In this document: positions 16,945 to 25,019 of the stretch, piece by piece
Layout of the letters: each line of letters starts with the position of its first letter
Numbering within the stretch: position 1 is the stretch's first letter
NCBI GenBank assembly: GCA_945641355.1
Contig: CALZEQ010000040.1
Span: forward strand, 1-32,290
Reading direction: 5' to 3'
Source: an uncultured Mediterranea sp.
GTDB taxonomy: Bacteria > Bacteroidota > Bacteroidia > Bacteroidales > Bacteroidaceae
DNA length: 32,290 bases
Translations under genes and position numbers: made by a program
The notes under the pieces: model-generated
Told to the model about the DNA's origin: nothing
The model's input: only the letters and a program-made list of their open reading frames with translations
Databases searched by the model: none

Positions 16945-19092
16945 CTACTCCTCCAGAGCAAAGTCGAGCTGCTTCTTCTCCAGATTGGCTCGCGCTACGC
17001 GCACGTGGATGGCATCGCCCAAGCTATAGATGCGGTTCTTGCGTCGTCCCCGCAGGCAGTAGTTCTTCTCGTCAAATTCGTAGTAGTCGTCATCAAGGTC
17101 GCGGATGGGTATCATTCCCTCGCACTTGTTCTCGTTCAGCTCTACATAGAGGCCCCATTCTGTCACTCCTGAGATGACTCCATCGTACACCTGCCCTACG
17201 CGCTCGGTCATAAACTCTACCTGCTTGTACTTGATGCTGGCACGTTCGGCACTGGCGGCCAGCTGCTCCATGGCACTGCTGTGCTCGCACAACTCTTCGT
17301 ACTTCTGTTCGTTGGCACTGCGTCTGCCTTCGTCGATGTAGCGGGTCAGCAGGCGGTGTACCATCAGGTCGGGATAACGGCGGATGGGTGACGTGAAGTG
17401 TGTGTAGTAGTCGAATGCCAGTCCGTAGTGGCCGATGTTGTGGACAGAGTAACGTGCCTTCTGCATGGCGCGGATGGAGACGGTCTCTATCAGATTCTCC
17501 TCCTTCTTGCCTTGAATGTCGTCCAGCAGACGGTTGATGGACTTGGAGACTTCGGTCTTCGAGCCGCTGGTGCGCAGTCGGTAACCGAAGCGGGCGATGA
17601 ACTGGGCCAGGTTGTCCAGCTTCTCGGGGTCGGGCAGGTCGTGAATGCGGTAGGGCAATACTTTGGGCTTCTTCCCCTTGGGTACACGACCTATCTTTTC
17701 GGCCACCGTACGGTTGGCCAGTAGCATGAATTCCTCTACCAACTTGTTGGCATCTTTCGACTCTTTGAAGTAGACGCTGAGCGGTTTGCCGTTCTCGTCA
17801 ATCTCGAAACGGACTTCGTAGCGGTCGAAATTGATGGCTCCTGCCTGGAAGCGTTGCTCGCGCAGAATCTTGGCCAGACGGTCCAGCTGCAGCACCTCTT
17901 CCTTGTAGTCTCCCTCTCCTGTCTCGATGATGGCCTGTGCCTCTTCGTAGGTAAAGCGGCGGTTGCTTCGGATGACGGTATGGACGATGCGTGACGACTT
18001 CACCTCCGCACGGTCCGTCATCTCGAACACGACGCTGTAGGCCAGTTTCTCCTCATCGGGACGCAGGGAACAGATGAAATTGCACAGCCGTTCGGGCAGC
18101 ATGGGGATGGTGCGGTCTACCAGATAGACGGACGTGGCCCGCTTCTGTGCCTCCTTGTCGATGGCGCTACCTTCGGTGACGTAATGGCTCACGTCGGCAA
18201 TATGCACACCTACTTCCCACAAGCCTTCCTTCAGCGGGCGGATGGAGAGGGCATCGTCAAAGTCCTTGGCGTCCTTGGGGTCGATGGTAAAGGTGGTGAC
18301 TGCGCGGAAGTCTTCGCGTCGTGACAACTCTTCGGGGGTAATCTCGGCCGGTATCCTGTCGGCCGCTTTCTCTACCGAAGTCGGATAGGTGTAGGGTAGT
18401 CCGAACTCGGCCAGGATGGCATGCATCTCGGTAGTGTTGTCGCCGGCCCGTCCCAGCACGTCCACCACTTGTCCGATGGGATTCTTGGCCCGGTCGGGCC
18501 ACTCCACTATCTTCACGATGACTTTGTCGCCATCTTTTCCGCCCTTGAGGTTCTCTTTGGGGATGAAGATGTCGTTGGCCAGGGTGCGGTTTTCGGTGAG
18601 CAGGAAGGCATATCCTCTGCCTGACTGCAAGGTGCCGACAAAGGTGTCGTTGGCCCGCTCCAGTATCTCAATCACCTCGCCTTCGGCTCCCCGTCCGCGC
18701 CGTTTGGCATAAAAGGCGATGCGGACGCGGTCGCCTGCCATGGCATGGGCCGAATTGCGTTCGGCGATGAAGATAGGGTCTCCACCTCCGTCGGGGATGA
18801 AGGAGTTCTTTCCGTTGCTCTTCCGCTGGAAGGTGCCTGTCATCTCCACGCCGTGATTGTTCAGCTTATACTTGTGTTTCTCGACCTCGGTGATATAGTC
18901 GTCCTGCAACATTTCGTCCAGAATGTCCACACATAGCATCTTCAGCGGATGGGTGGTAAGCCGAAGTTGGTCGAATATATATTTCAAAGGGAGTACTTCG
19001 TTGTTCTTGCTCTGGAAAAACTCCATCATCAGAGCAGCCAGCTGCTTCTTGTTCATCCGTTTGCCGGCCTTCTTTTCTCTTTTCTTTGCCAT
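16945..19092 (-). CDS. rnr: Ribonuclease R
   Basis: Processive 3'-5' exoribonuclease that degrades structured RNA and takes part in rRNA and tmRNA-linked quality control. The N-terminus is basic (KKREKKAGKR), followed by a helix-turn-helix-like region and cold-shock OB domains up to about residue 230. The RNB catalytic domain has IDPKDAKDFDDA with the metal-binding aspartates D271, D277, D279 and D280. A C-terminal S1 domain begins near VYDGVISGVTEWGLYVEL. The length of 715 aa is usual. It is divergent from the cation diffusion facilitator operon. A TATTTTTG box (19117 to 19110) just upstream would give a very short leader. Confidence 0.97.
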   Translation of the reverse strand: MAKKREKKAGKRMNKKQLAALMMEFFQSKNNEVLPLKYIFDQLRLTTHPLKMLCVDILDEMLQDDYITEVEKHKYKLNNHGVEMTGTFQRKSNGKNSFIPDGGGDPIFIAERNSAHAMAGDRVRIAFYAKRRGRGAEGEVIEILERANDTFVGTLQSGRGYAFLLTENRTLANDIFIPKENLKGGKDGDKVIVKIVEWPDRAKNPIGQVVDVLGRAGDNTTEMHAILAEFGLPYTYPTSVEKAADRIPAEITPEELSRREDFRAVTTFTIDPKDAKDFDDALSIRPLKEGLWEVGVHIADVSHYVTEGSAIDKEAQKRATSVYLVDRTIPMLPERLCNFICSLRPDEEKLAYSVVFEMTDRAEVKSSRIVHTVIRSNRRFTYEEAQAIIETGEGDYKEEVLQLDRLAKILREQRFQAGAINFDRYEVRFEIDENGKPLSVYFKESKDANKLVEEFMLLANRTVAEKIGRVPKGKKPKVLPYRIHDLPDPEKLDNLAQFIARFGYRLRTSGSKTEVSKSINRLLDDIQGKKEENLIETVSIRAMQKARYSVHNIGHYGLAFDYYTHFTSPIRRYPDLMVHRLLTRYIDEGRRSANEQKYEELCEHSSAMEQLAASAERASIKYKQVEFMTERVGQVYDGVISGVTEWGLYVELNENKCEGMIPIRDLDDDYYEFDEKNYCLRGRRKNRIYSLGDAIHVRVARANLEKKQLDFALEE

Positions 19093-19109
19093 AGCTCTTT
19101 AGTTTTATG

Positions 19110-19117
19110 CAAAAATA
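19110..19117 (-). promoter_or_regulatory. Putative rnr promoter -7 box
   Basis: TATTTTTG on the minus strand, 17 bp before the rnr ATG, matches TAnnTTTG. No -33 TTG is found at 19-21 bp. Confidence 0.45.
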
Positions 19118-19213
19118 AACAAATAATCGGTTTCTTCGGTTCATTTTGCCGGTTATTTATCCTCTTTGGGTTGAAAAAGCGGCAATTGAGGGGGAGGGAT
19201 AGAGATTTTGTCG

Positions 19214-19221
19214 TATATTTG
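19214..19221 (+). promoter_or_regulatory. Putative promoter -7 box of the CDF operon
   Basis: TATATTTG matches the -7 consensus 42 bp before the ATG at 19264. No -33 TTG sits at the usual spacing; the nearest is at 25 bp. Its position inside the longer open frame argues against starts further upstream. Confidence 0.5.
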
Positions 19222-19263
19222 CAACTTTCAATAGACATAGCTAATAAAAAAACGATACGGCAA

Positions 19264-20166
19264 ATGGCGGACACGAAGGCAGACGCTCGCGAGAGGGAGA
19301 TATACCGGGTGACATTGGCAGGCAGTGTGGTGAACCTGTTGCTGCTGCTATTCAAGTTTGTGGCGGGCATTGCCGGCCATAGTGCGGCGATGGTGGCCGA
19401 TGCGGTGCACTCATTGTCGGACTTCGCTACCGATATGGTGGTGATTCTTTTTGTACACATCTCCTCCAAGCCAGAGGATGCAGGGCACGACTATGGGCAT
19501 GGAAAGTACGAAACGCTGGCTACGGCCATCATCGGACTGGCACTGCTCTGTGTGGGCATCGGCATCTTGTGGAATGGCCTGACGGCTGTCTGGCACTTCT
19601 GGCAGGGCGATGCGCTGCAACGGCCGGGAGGGGTGGCACTGGCAGCAGCCGTAGTCTCTGTGCTGTCGAAGGAGGCTGTCTACCGCTACACCGTCCGTGC
19701 CGGCAAGCGATGCCGTTCGCAAGCTGTCATTGCCAATGCCTGGCATCACCGCAGCGACGCACTCTCGTCCATTGGGACGGCCATAGGCATTGGAGGAGCT
19801 TTCCTGCTGGGCGAACGATGGTGTGTGCTCGACCCGCTTGCCGCCATCGTGGTCAGCATCTTCATCATACGGGTAGCCATCCAACTGCTGGTACCTTGTA
19901 TCAACGAGCTGCTGGAGAAGTCGCTGCCCCCTGAGATAGAGGAGGAGATAGAGCAGACCATACTATCCTTTCCCGGCGTATGCTCGCCTCACCACCTGCG
20001 TACCCGCCGTATCGGCAACCATTTTGCCATGGAGGTGCATGTGCGTATGGACGGACACCTCTCACTGGAGGAGGCCCATCGGAAAGCGACGGAGATAGAG
20101 ATAGAGCTGAGAAGGCGTTTCGGAAACGATACGCACATCGGCATTCACGTGGAACCCATTAAATAA
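19264..20166 (+). CDS. Cation diffusion facilitator transporter
   Basis: 300-aa inner-membrane transporter of the CDF family, expected to export a divalent metal such as Zn or Fe in exchange for protons. The transport site is visible as H49/D53 in DAVHSLSDFATD (second helix) paired with H161/D165 in NAWHHRSD (fifth helix). That HD-HD arrangement is usually associated with zinc/cadmium and differs from the DD-HD of E. coli FieF. The motif HDYGHGKYE (75-83) follows the second helix. The last 90 residues form the cytoplasmic ferredoxin-like domain (VCSPHHLRTRRIGNHFAMEVHV). The ATG at 19264 was chosen over an upstream frame that crosses the promoter. It ends 1 bp before the next gene, in a three-gene operon. 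Confidence 0.94.
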   Translation: MADTKADAREREIYRVTLAGSVVNLLLLLFKFVAGIAGHSAAMVADAVHSLSDFATDMVVILFVHISSKPEDAGHDYGHGKYETLATAIIGLALLCVGIGILWNGLTAVWHFWQGDALQRPGGVALAAAVVSVLSKEAVYRYTVRAGKRCRSQAVIANAWHHRSDALSSIGTAIGIGGAFLLGERWCVLDPLAAIVVSIFIIRVAIQLLVPCINELLEKSLPPEIEEEIEQTILSFPGVCSPHHLRTRRIGNHFAMEVHVRMDGHLSLEEAHRKATEIEIELRRRFGNDTHIGIHVEPIK

Positions 20167-20167
20167 A

Positions 20168-21190
20168 ATGAATATAGGCGTTATGCAATCTATACTTATC
20201 ACAGGTGCCAGCGGATTCATTGGCAGCTTTATTGTAGAAGAGGCCCTGCAACGGGGGATGACCGTCTGGGCAGGCATCCGCTCGTCCAGCAACAGGCGCT
20301 ATCTGAAGCATCCCGATATCCGCTTCATCGAGCTGGACTTTGCCCGCCCTGACATGCTGAAGACCGTGCTGGAAAGCCATCGGAAGGAACATGGGAGGTT
20401 CGACTACATCGTACACTGTGCCGGTGTGACGAAGTGTACCGACAAGCAGGATTTCGAGCGGGTAAACTTCATGCAGACCCGCTGCTTCGTAGATACGCTG
20501 CGTAGTCTGGACATGGTGCCTCAGCGCTTCCTCTTCGTCAGCACACTGAGCGTCTTCGGTGCCATTCACGAAGAGGACTATGCCCCCATCCGCGAGGAGG
20601 ACACACCGTGTCCCAACACAGCGTATGGCAGAAGCAAGCTGAAGGCCGAGCGCTATCTGCAAAGTCTCAATGACTTTCCCTACGTAATATTCCGGCCGAC
20701 AGGAGTCTACGGCCCTCGCGAGCGCGACTACTATCTGATGGCGCAGAGCATCAAGCGGCATACGGACGTAGCTGTAGGATACCGCCGGCAGGATTTGACG
20801 TTCGTCTATGTGAAGGATGTGGTGCAGGCACTGTTTCTGGCCATCGAAAAGGGGGTATCCCGTCGTGCCTACTTCCTGAGTGACGGTGAGGTCTACTCCA
20901 GCCGCACTTTCTCCGATCTGATCCGTCAGGAACTGGGAAATCCATTTGTTATCCGATTAAAATTTCCGTTATTTGTGTTGAAAATCGTATCTTTGCTCGC
21001 CGAACGTTGGGCACGGATGAGCGGAAAACCTTGTACGCTCAATTCGGACAAATATAACATCATGAAGCAGCGCAACTGGCAATGCGACCTCACACCGGTG
21101 GTAGAAGAGCTGGGATATGCTCCTCGATACAACCTGGAGAGGGGCGTGAAGGAGACAGTTGCCTGGTATAAAGAAGAAGGATGGCTTTAG
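20168..21190 (+). CDS. Extended SDR, NAD-dependent epimerase/dehydratase family
   Basis: 340-aa extended short-chain dehydrogenase. The dinucleotide site is GASGFIGS near residue 13. The active site has S in FVSTLSVFG and the YxxxK pair Y153/K157 (AYGRSK), followed by FRPTGVYGPRE. The C-terminal region, with a hydrophobic stretch IRLKFPLFVLKIVSLL, resembles 3-beta-hydroxysteroid dehydrogenase-like members acting on lipid or sugar-nucleotide substrates. The substrate is not identifiable from motifs alone. It follows the CDF gene by 1 bp and overlaps the PAP2 gene by 10 bp. Pairing with a lipid-type phosphotransferase makes a membrane-lipid role plausible, for example a keto-sphingoid or ketoceramide reductase. 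An alternative start at M6 (20183) would fit the family N-terminus equally well. Confidence 0.85.
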   Translation: MNIGVMQSILITGASGFIGSFIVEEALQRGMTVWAGIRSSSNRRYLKHPDIRFIELDFARPDMLKTVLESHRKEHGRFDYIVHCAGVTKCTDKQDFERVNFMQTRCFVDTLRSLDMVPQRFLFVSTLSVFGAIHEEDYAPIREEDTPCPNTAYGRSKLKAERYLQSLNDFPYVIFRPTGVYGPRERDYYLMAQSIKRHTDVAVGYRRQDLTFVYVKDVVQALFLAIEKGVSRRAYFLSDGEVYSSRTFSDLIRQELGNPFVIRLKFPLFVLKIVSLLAERWARMSGKPCTLNSDKYNIMKQRNWQCDLTPVVEELGYAPRYNLERGVKETVAWYKEEGWL

Positions 21191-22137
21191 ATTTATTCAA
21201 GAAAGTAGATACCCGCAAGGGTCTGTTTGCAATCGAGAAGGTGTCGCTGATTTATAATCTGCTCACCTCGATATTGATTCTGTTTCTGTTTCAGGAGATG
21301 GACCACCCGGTGCGGATGCTGACCGACCGCCTGTTGATAGCGATCATGACGTTTCTGCTGATGTATCTCTATCGGTTGGCTCCCTGCCGCTTTTCGGCCT
21401 TCGTGCGGGCCGCTATCCAGATGTCACTGCTATCCTACTGGTACCCAGATACGTTTGAGTTCAACCGCATCTTCCCCAACCTCGACCACATCTTTGCCTC
21501 GGTCGAGCAATGGCTGTTTGGCGGGCAACCGGCCATCTGGTTCAGTGAGACATGGCCGCAGATGTGGATCAGCGAACCGCTCAATATGGGCTACTTTGCC
21601 TATTATCCCATGATTCTGGTGGTAGTGGTCTGGTATTTCCTATTTCGGTTCGATTTGTTTGAGAAGGTCTGCTTCGTCATTGTCACCTCCTTCTTCGTCT
21701 ACTACCTGATTTATATCTTCGTTCCCGTGGCAGGTCCGCAGTTCTACTTCCCTGCCATTGGCGAGGAGAATGTGGCGCAAGGCATCTTTCCTGCCATCGG
21801 CGACTATTTCCATCACCATCAGGAACTTTTGCCGGGTCCCGGCTACGAACACGGATTCTTCTACAACCTGGTAGAAGGTTCGCAGCAGGTGGGCGAACGG
21901 CCAACGGCAGCCTTCCCTTCGTCGCACGTGGGCATGAGTACCATCCTGATGATTATGGCCGGACGAGGCAGCCGGTGGCTCTTCCTATGTCTGCTTCCCT
22001 TCTATCTGTTGCTTTGCGGTGCCACTGTCTACATCCAGGCCCACTACCTGATTGATGCCATCGCCGGCTTCGTATCAGCCATCGGACTGTACGTCGTGGT
22101 GACTTGGATGTTCAAGCGATGGTTTGTTGCCGCTTAG
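21181..22137 (+). CDS. PAP2-family membrane phosphatase/phosphotransferase
   Basis: 318-aa polytopic protein with about six transmembrane segments. The PAP2 catalytic signature is present in the inositol-phosphorylceramide-synthase-like form: RPTAAFPSSHVG with H249, and QAHYLIDAIAG with H288 and D292. The classical N-terminal KxxxxxxRP motif of soluble acid phosphatases is not seen, as in AUR1-like lipid phosphotransferases. It probably removes or transfers a phosphate-linked head group on a membrane lipid at the periplasmic face. Its start overlaps the dehydrogenase gene by 10 bp, so the two are translationally linked. The stop codon TAG overlaps the dusB stop on the other strand. Confidence 0.88.
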   Translation: MALDLFKKVDTRKGLFAIEKVSLIYNLLTSILILFLFQEMDHPVRMLTDRLLIAIMTFLLMYLYRLAPCRFSAFVRAAIQMSLLSYWYPDTFEFNRIFPNLDHIFASVEQWLFGGQPAIWFSETWPQMWISEPLNMGYFAYYPMILVVVVWYFLFRFDLFEKVCFVIVTSFFVYYLIYIFVPVAGPQFYFPAIGEENVAQGIFPAIGDYFHHHQELLPGPGYEHGFFYNLVEGSQQVGERPTAAFPSSHVGMSTILMIMAGRGSRWLFLCLLPFYLLLCGATVYIQAHYLIDAIAGFVSAIGLYVVVTWMFKRWFVAA

Positions 22138-23114
22138 GGGAGCAACGGTTTGATTTCTTCGAAGATACGGAAGAGCTCTTCCTTCGTTTCGGCACGCAGC
22201 ATAGCGATGCGGGTATCACGAAAATTGGGAATGCCCTTGAACAGCGGACTGGCGGCCAGATGACGACGGACATGCAGGATGCCCCGACGTTCGTCCAGCA
22301 GCTGCACGCTGTCTTCTACCTGCTGACGCAGCACATCCAGTCTCCATTGCGAGGTGAGAGGCGGCAGCTCCTCACCCCTCTGCAGATAGTGCTTCACCTC
22401 TTTGAATATCCATGGACGTCCGAAGCTGGCACGTCCTATCATGATGCCGTCCACTCCGTAGCGGTCGAAACACTCGCGGGCGCGTTGGGGAGTAGTGATG
22501 TCGCCATTCCCGATGACGGGGATGTGCATCCGCGGGTTGCGCTTTACCTCTCCTATCAGCGTCCAGTCGGCCTCGCCTGTGTACATCTGCGCCCTGGTAC
22601 GTCCGTGAATGGTCAGTGCGGCAATGCCACAATCCTGCAGCTGTTCGGCCAAATCGACAATGATCCGATGGTCGGCATCCCATCCCAGACGTGTCTTTAC
22701 AGTGACGGGTATCTTCACCGCCTGTACCACCGAACGGGTGATTTCCAGCATCAGCGGGACGTTCTGAAGCATACCGGCTCCCGCTCCCTTGCCTGCCACC
22801 CGCTTTACAGGGCAGCCAAAGTTCAGGTCGAGGATATCGGGTCGTGCCTGTTCTACGATACGGGCCGCCTCTACCATGGTAGCTGTGTCGCGTCCGTATA
22901 TCTGGATGGCTACAGGGCGTTCTTCATCGCTGATGCAGAGTTTCTGCTCCGTCTTGCTGACCGAGCGTATCAGTGCGTCGGCCGATACGAACTCTGTATA
23001 TACCATATCGGCTCCGAACCGCTTGCACATCAGTCGGAAGGCAGGGTCGGTCACATCCTCCATCGGAGCGAGCATCACAGGGAAATCTCCCAATTCTATG
23101 TCGGCTATCTTCAT
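22134..23114 (-). CDS. dusB: tRNA-dihydrouridine synthase
   Basis: FMN-dependent TIM-barrel enzyme that reduces uridines in tRNA to dihydrouridine. Signatures include APMEDVTDPAFR near the N-terminus, LNFGCPVKRVAGKGAGAG with the catalytic C101, VKTRLGWD, TIHGRTRAQMYTG, and the FMN phosphate-binding NGDITTP and MIGRASFGRPW. The C-terminal helical domain follows. Length 326 aa is normal for the DusB-type group, though exact specificity is not proven. It is divergent from the U32 gene; TACTTTTG (23150 to 23143) is a plausible -7 box 28 bp before the ATG. Its stop overlaps that of the PAP2 gene. Confidence 0.94.
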   Translation of the reverse strand: MKIADIELGDFPVMLAPMEDVTDPAFRLMCKRFGADMVYTEFVSADALIRSVSKTEQKLCISDEERPVAIQIYGRDTATMVEAARIVEQARPDILDLNFGCPVKRVAGKGAGAGMLQNVPLMLEITRSVVQAVKIPVTVKTRLGWDADHRIIVDLAEQLQDCGIAALTIHGRTRAQMYTGEADWTLIGEVKRNPRMHIPVIGNGDITTPQRARECFDRYGVDGIMIGRASFGRPWIFKEVKHYLQRGEELPPLTSQWRLDVLRQQVEDSVQLLDERRGILHVRRHLAASPLFKGIPNFRDTRIAMLRAETKEELFRIFEEIKPLLP

Positions 23115-23142
23115 TTTTACTACATTCTTCGGTTTGAGAGCG

Positions 23143-23150
23143 CAAAAGTA
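23143..23150 (-). promoter_or_regulatory. Putative dusB promoter -7 box
   Basis: TACTTTTG on the minus strand matches TAnnTTTG and sits 28 bp before the dusB ATG. No -33 element at normal spacing is visible. Confidence 0.45.
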
Positions 23151-23218
23151 CGGAAAAAAGGAGAATCCTCAGAGAGTAAAAAGCGCAGTTTTTCTATCGA
23201 CTAATCAATTCTTTGTAT

Positions 23219-23226
23219 TACCTTTG
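23219..23226 (+). promoter_or_regulatory. Putative promoter -7 box of the U32-dprA operon
   Basis: TACCTTTG matches the -7 consensus, 41 bp upstream of the U32 gene start. No clear -33 TTG at 19-21 bp. Confidence 0.5.
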
Positions 23227-23267
23227 CATAAGATAGGCATCATGAATATAAATTAAGGAATCATCTG

Positions 23268-24569
23268 ATGAAACAAACCGACCATCTATCTATACAAGCG
23301 TATGAAATCATGGCACCGGTCGGCTCGCGTGAGTCGCTGGCCGCTGCCATTCAAGCCGGAGCAGATTCCATCTATTTCGGCATTGAGAATCTGAATATGC
23401 GTGCCCGCTCGGCCAATACATTTAGCATTGACGACCTGCGCGAAATAGCGCGTACCTGCGACGAGCACGGCATGAAGAGCTATCTGACCGTCAATACCAT
23501 CATATATGATCAGGACTTGGAACTGATGCGTACCATTGTAGATGCGGCTCACGAAGCAGGCATCTCGGCCATCATTGCTGCCGACGTGGCGGTGATGGCA
23601 TACGCGCGAAGCATCGGGCAGGAAGTCCACTTGAGCACACAGCTCAACATCAGCAACGTAGAGGCGCTGCGCTTCTATGCCCAGTTTGCCGATGTAGTGG
23701 TGCTGGCACGCGAACTGAATCTGGAGCAAGTGGCCGGTATCTACCGGCACATCTGCGAAGAGCACATCTGCGGCCCCAACGGACAACCCATCCGCATCGA
23801 GATGTTCTGCCACGGAGCCCTCTGCATGGCTGTGAGCGGCAAGTGCTACCTCTCGCTACATCAGATGAACAATTCGGCCAACCGGGGTGCCTGCATGCAG
23901 GTGTGCCGCCGGTCGTACATTGTGCGTGATAAAGAGACCGATGCAGAGCTGGAGATTGACAACCAGTACATCATGTCGCCCAAAGACCTGAAGACGATTC
24001 ACTTTATGAACAAGATGCTGGATGCCGGCGTGCGGGTATTCAAGATAGAGGGACGTGCCCGCGGGCCGGAGTATGTGCGCACGGTGGTGGAGTGCTACAA
24101 AGAGGCTATCCGTGCATACGTGGACGGGACGTTTACCGACGAGAAGATTGCGGCATGGGACGAACGGCTGCGTACCGTCTTCAACCGTGGCTTTTGGGAT
24201 GGCTATTACTTAGGACAGCGGTTAGGCGAATGGACCAAGAACTATGGGTCGGCTGCTACCGAACGAAAGATTTATGTAGGCAAGGGCATCCGCTACTTCA
24301 GCAATATCGGAGTGGCAGAATTTCTGGTAGAGGCTGCAGAAATCAGCGTGGGCGACAAACTGCTCATAACCGGTCCGACCACCGGAGCGGAGTTCGTAAC
24401 GTTGGAAGAGGCACGGGTTGATCTGAAACCTGTACAGACCGTACACAAGGGCGAACATTTCTCCATGAAGGCGGTAAAAATCCGTCCCAGTGACAAGCTT
24501 TATAAACTGGTGTCAACAGAGGAACTGAAACGTTTCAAAGGACTGGACGTAGAAAAACAACGGGGATAA
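23268..24569 (+). CDS. trhP: U32-family protein, TrhP/YegQ-like tRNA hydroxylation factor
   Basis: 433-aa member of the family historically called peptidase U32. Its length and layout match E. coli YegQ/TrhP, which acts in prephenate-dependent 5-hydroxyuridine formation at tRNA position 34 rather than proteolysis. The N-terminus carries IMAPVGSRESLAAAIQAGAD. The signature segment has cysteines C186, C193, C209 and C213 (GALCM, SGKCYLS, NRGACMQVCRRS), the presumed iron-sulfur ligands. A small beta domain follows after residue 330. It is divergent from dusB, another tRNA uridine modification enzyme, and leads a three-gene group with the thioesterase 21 bp downstream. The exact paralogue within U32 is not certain. 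Confidence 0.87.
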   Translation: MKQTDHLSIQAYEIMAPVGSRESLAAAIQAGADSIYFGIENLNMRARSANTFSIDDLREIARTCDEHGMKSYLTVNTIIYDQDLELMRTIVDAAHEAGISAIIAADVAVMAYARSIGQEVHLSTQLNISNVEALRFYAQFADVVVLARELNLEQVAGIYRHICEEHICGPNGQPIRIEMFCHGALCMAVSGKCYLSLHQMNNSANRGACMQVCRRSYIVRDKETDAELEIDNQYIMSPKDLKTIHFMNKMLDAGVRVFKIEGRARGPEYVRTVVECYKEAIRAYVDGTFTDEKIAAWDERLRTVFNRGFWDGYYLGQRLGEWTKNYGSAATERKIYVGKGIRYFSNIGVAEFLVEAAEISVGDKLLITGPTTGAEFVTLEEARVDLKPVQTVHKGEHFSMKAVKIRPSDKLYKLVSTEELKRFKGLDVEKQRG

Positions 24570-24590
24570 TCAATCTATATCAAAGAAGAG

Positions 24591-24989
24591 ATGGAAAAGT
24601 ATATATATGAACTGGAAATGAAGGTGCGCGACTATGAATGCGACCTGCAAGGCATTGTGAACAATGCCAACTATCAGCACTATCTGGAGCATACGCGCCA
24701 TGAATTTCTGCTTCAGTCGGGAGCCAGCTTTGCCGCCCTGCACGAACAGGGGGTCGATCCCGTAGTGGCCCGCATCAGCATGGCTTTCAAGACTCCACTG
24801 AAGAGTGGTGATGAATTTGTCTCTAAACTCTCTTTGAAGAAGGAGGGCATCAAATATGTCTTCTATCAGGACATCTTCCGCAAAAGCGACGGGAAGGTGG
24901 TGCTGAAAGGTGTGGTGGAAACCGTCTGTGTGGTGAACGGCCGCCTGAGCGACAGCCGCCTGTTTGACGAACTGTTCCACCTCGCTTGA
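24591..24989 (+). CDS. Hotdog-fold acyl-CoA thioesterase (YbgC/FadM-like)
   Basis: 132-aa protein of the 4-hydroxybenzoyl-CoA thioesterase-like hotdog group, expected to hydrolyse an acyl-CoA or acyl-ACP thioester in the cytoplasm. The signature VRDYECDLQGIVNNANYQHY holds the likely catalytic D18 and the GIVNNANY turn, followed by the long central helix LEHTRHEFLLQSG. The remaining strands include ISMAFKTPLKSGDEF. Length is typical. It lies 21 bp after trhP and 30 bp before dprA on the same strand. The natural substrate is unknown. Confidence 0.9.
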   Translation: MEKYIYELEMKVRDYECDLQGIVNNANYQHYLEHTRHEFLLQSGASFAALHEQGVDPVVARISMAFKTPLKSGDEFVSKLSLKKEGIKYVFYQDIFRKSDGKVVLKGVVETVCVVNGRLSDSRLFDELFHLA

Positions 24990-25019
24990 TATCTGTAAAC
25001 ACCCTTAACCGACTATACC

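Noticed and set aside
22104..23204. 366-codon plus-strand open frame over dusB
   Set aside because: The minus strand encodes DusB with all catalytic motifs; this frame has low-complexity, shadow-like composition and runs through both promoters.
23268..24569. Secreted collagenase
   Set aside because: Family members are often named collagenase-like, but there is no signal peptide and the cysteine pattern and length fit the TrhP/YegQ tRNA hydroxylation group.
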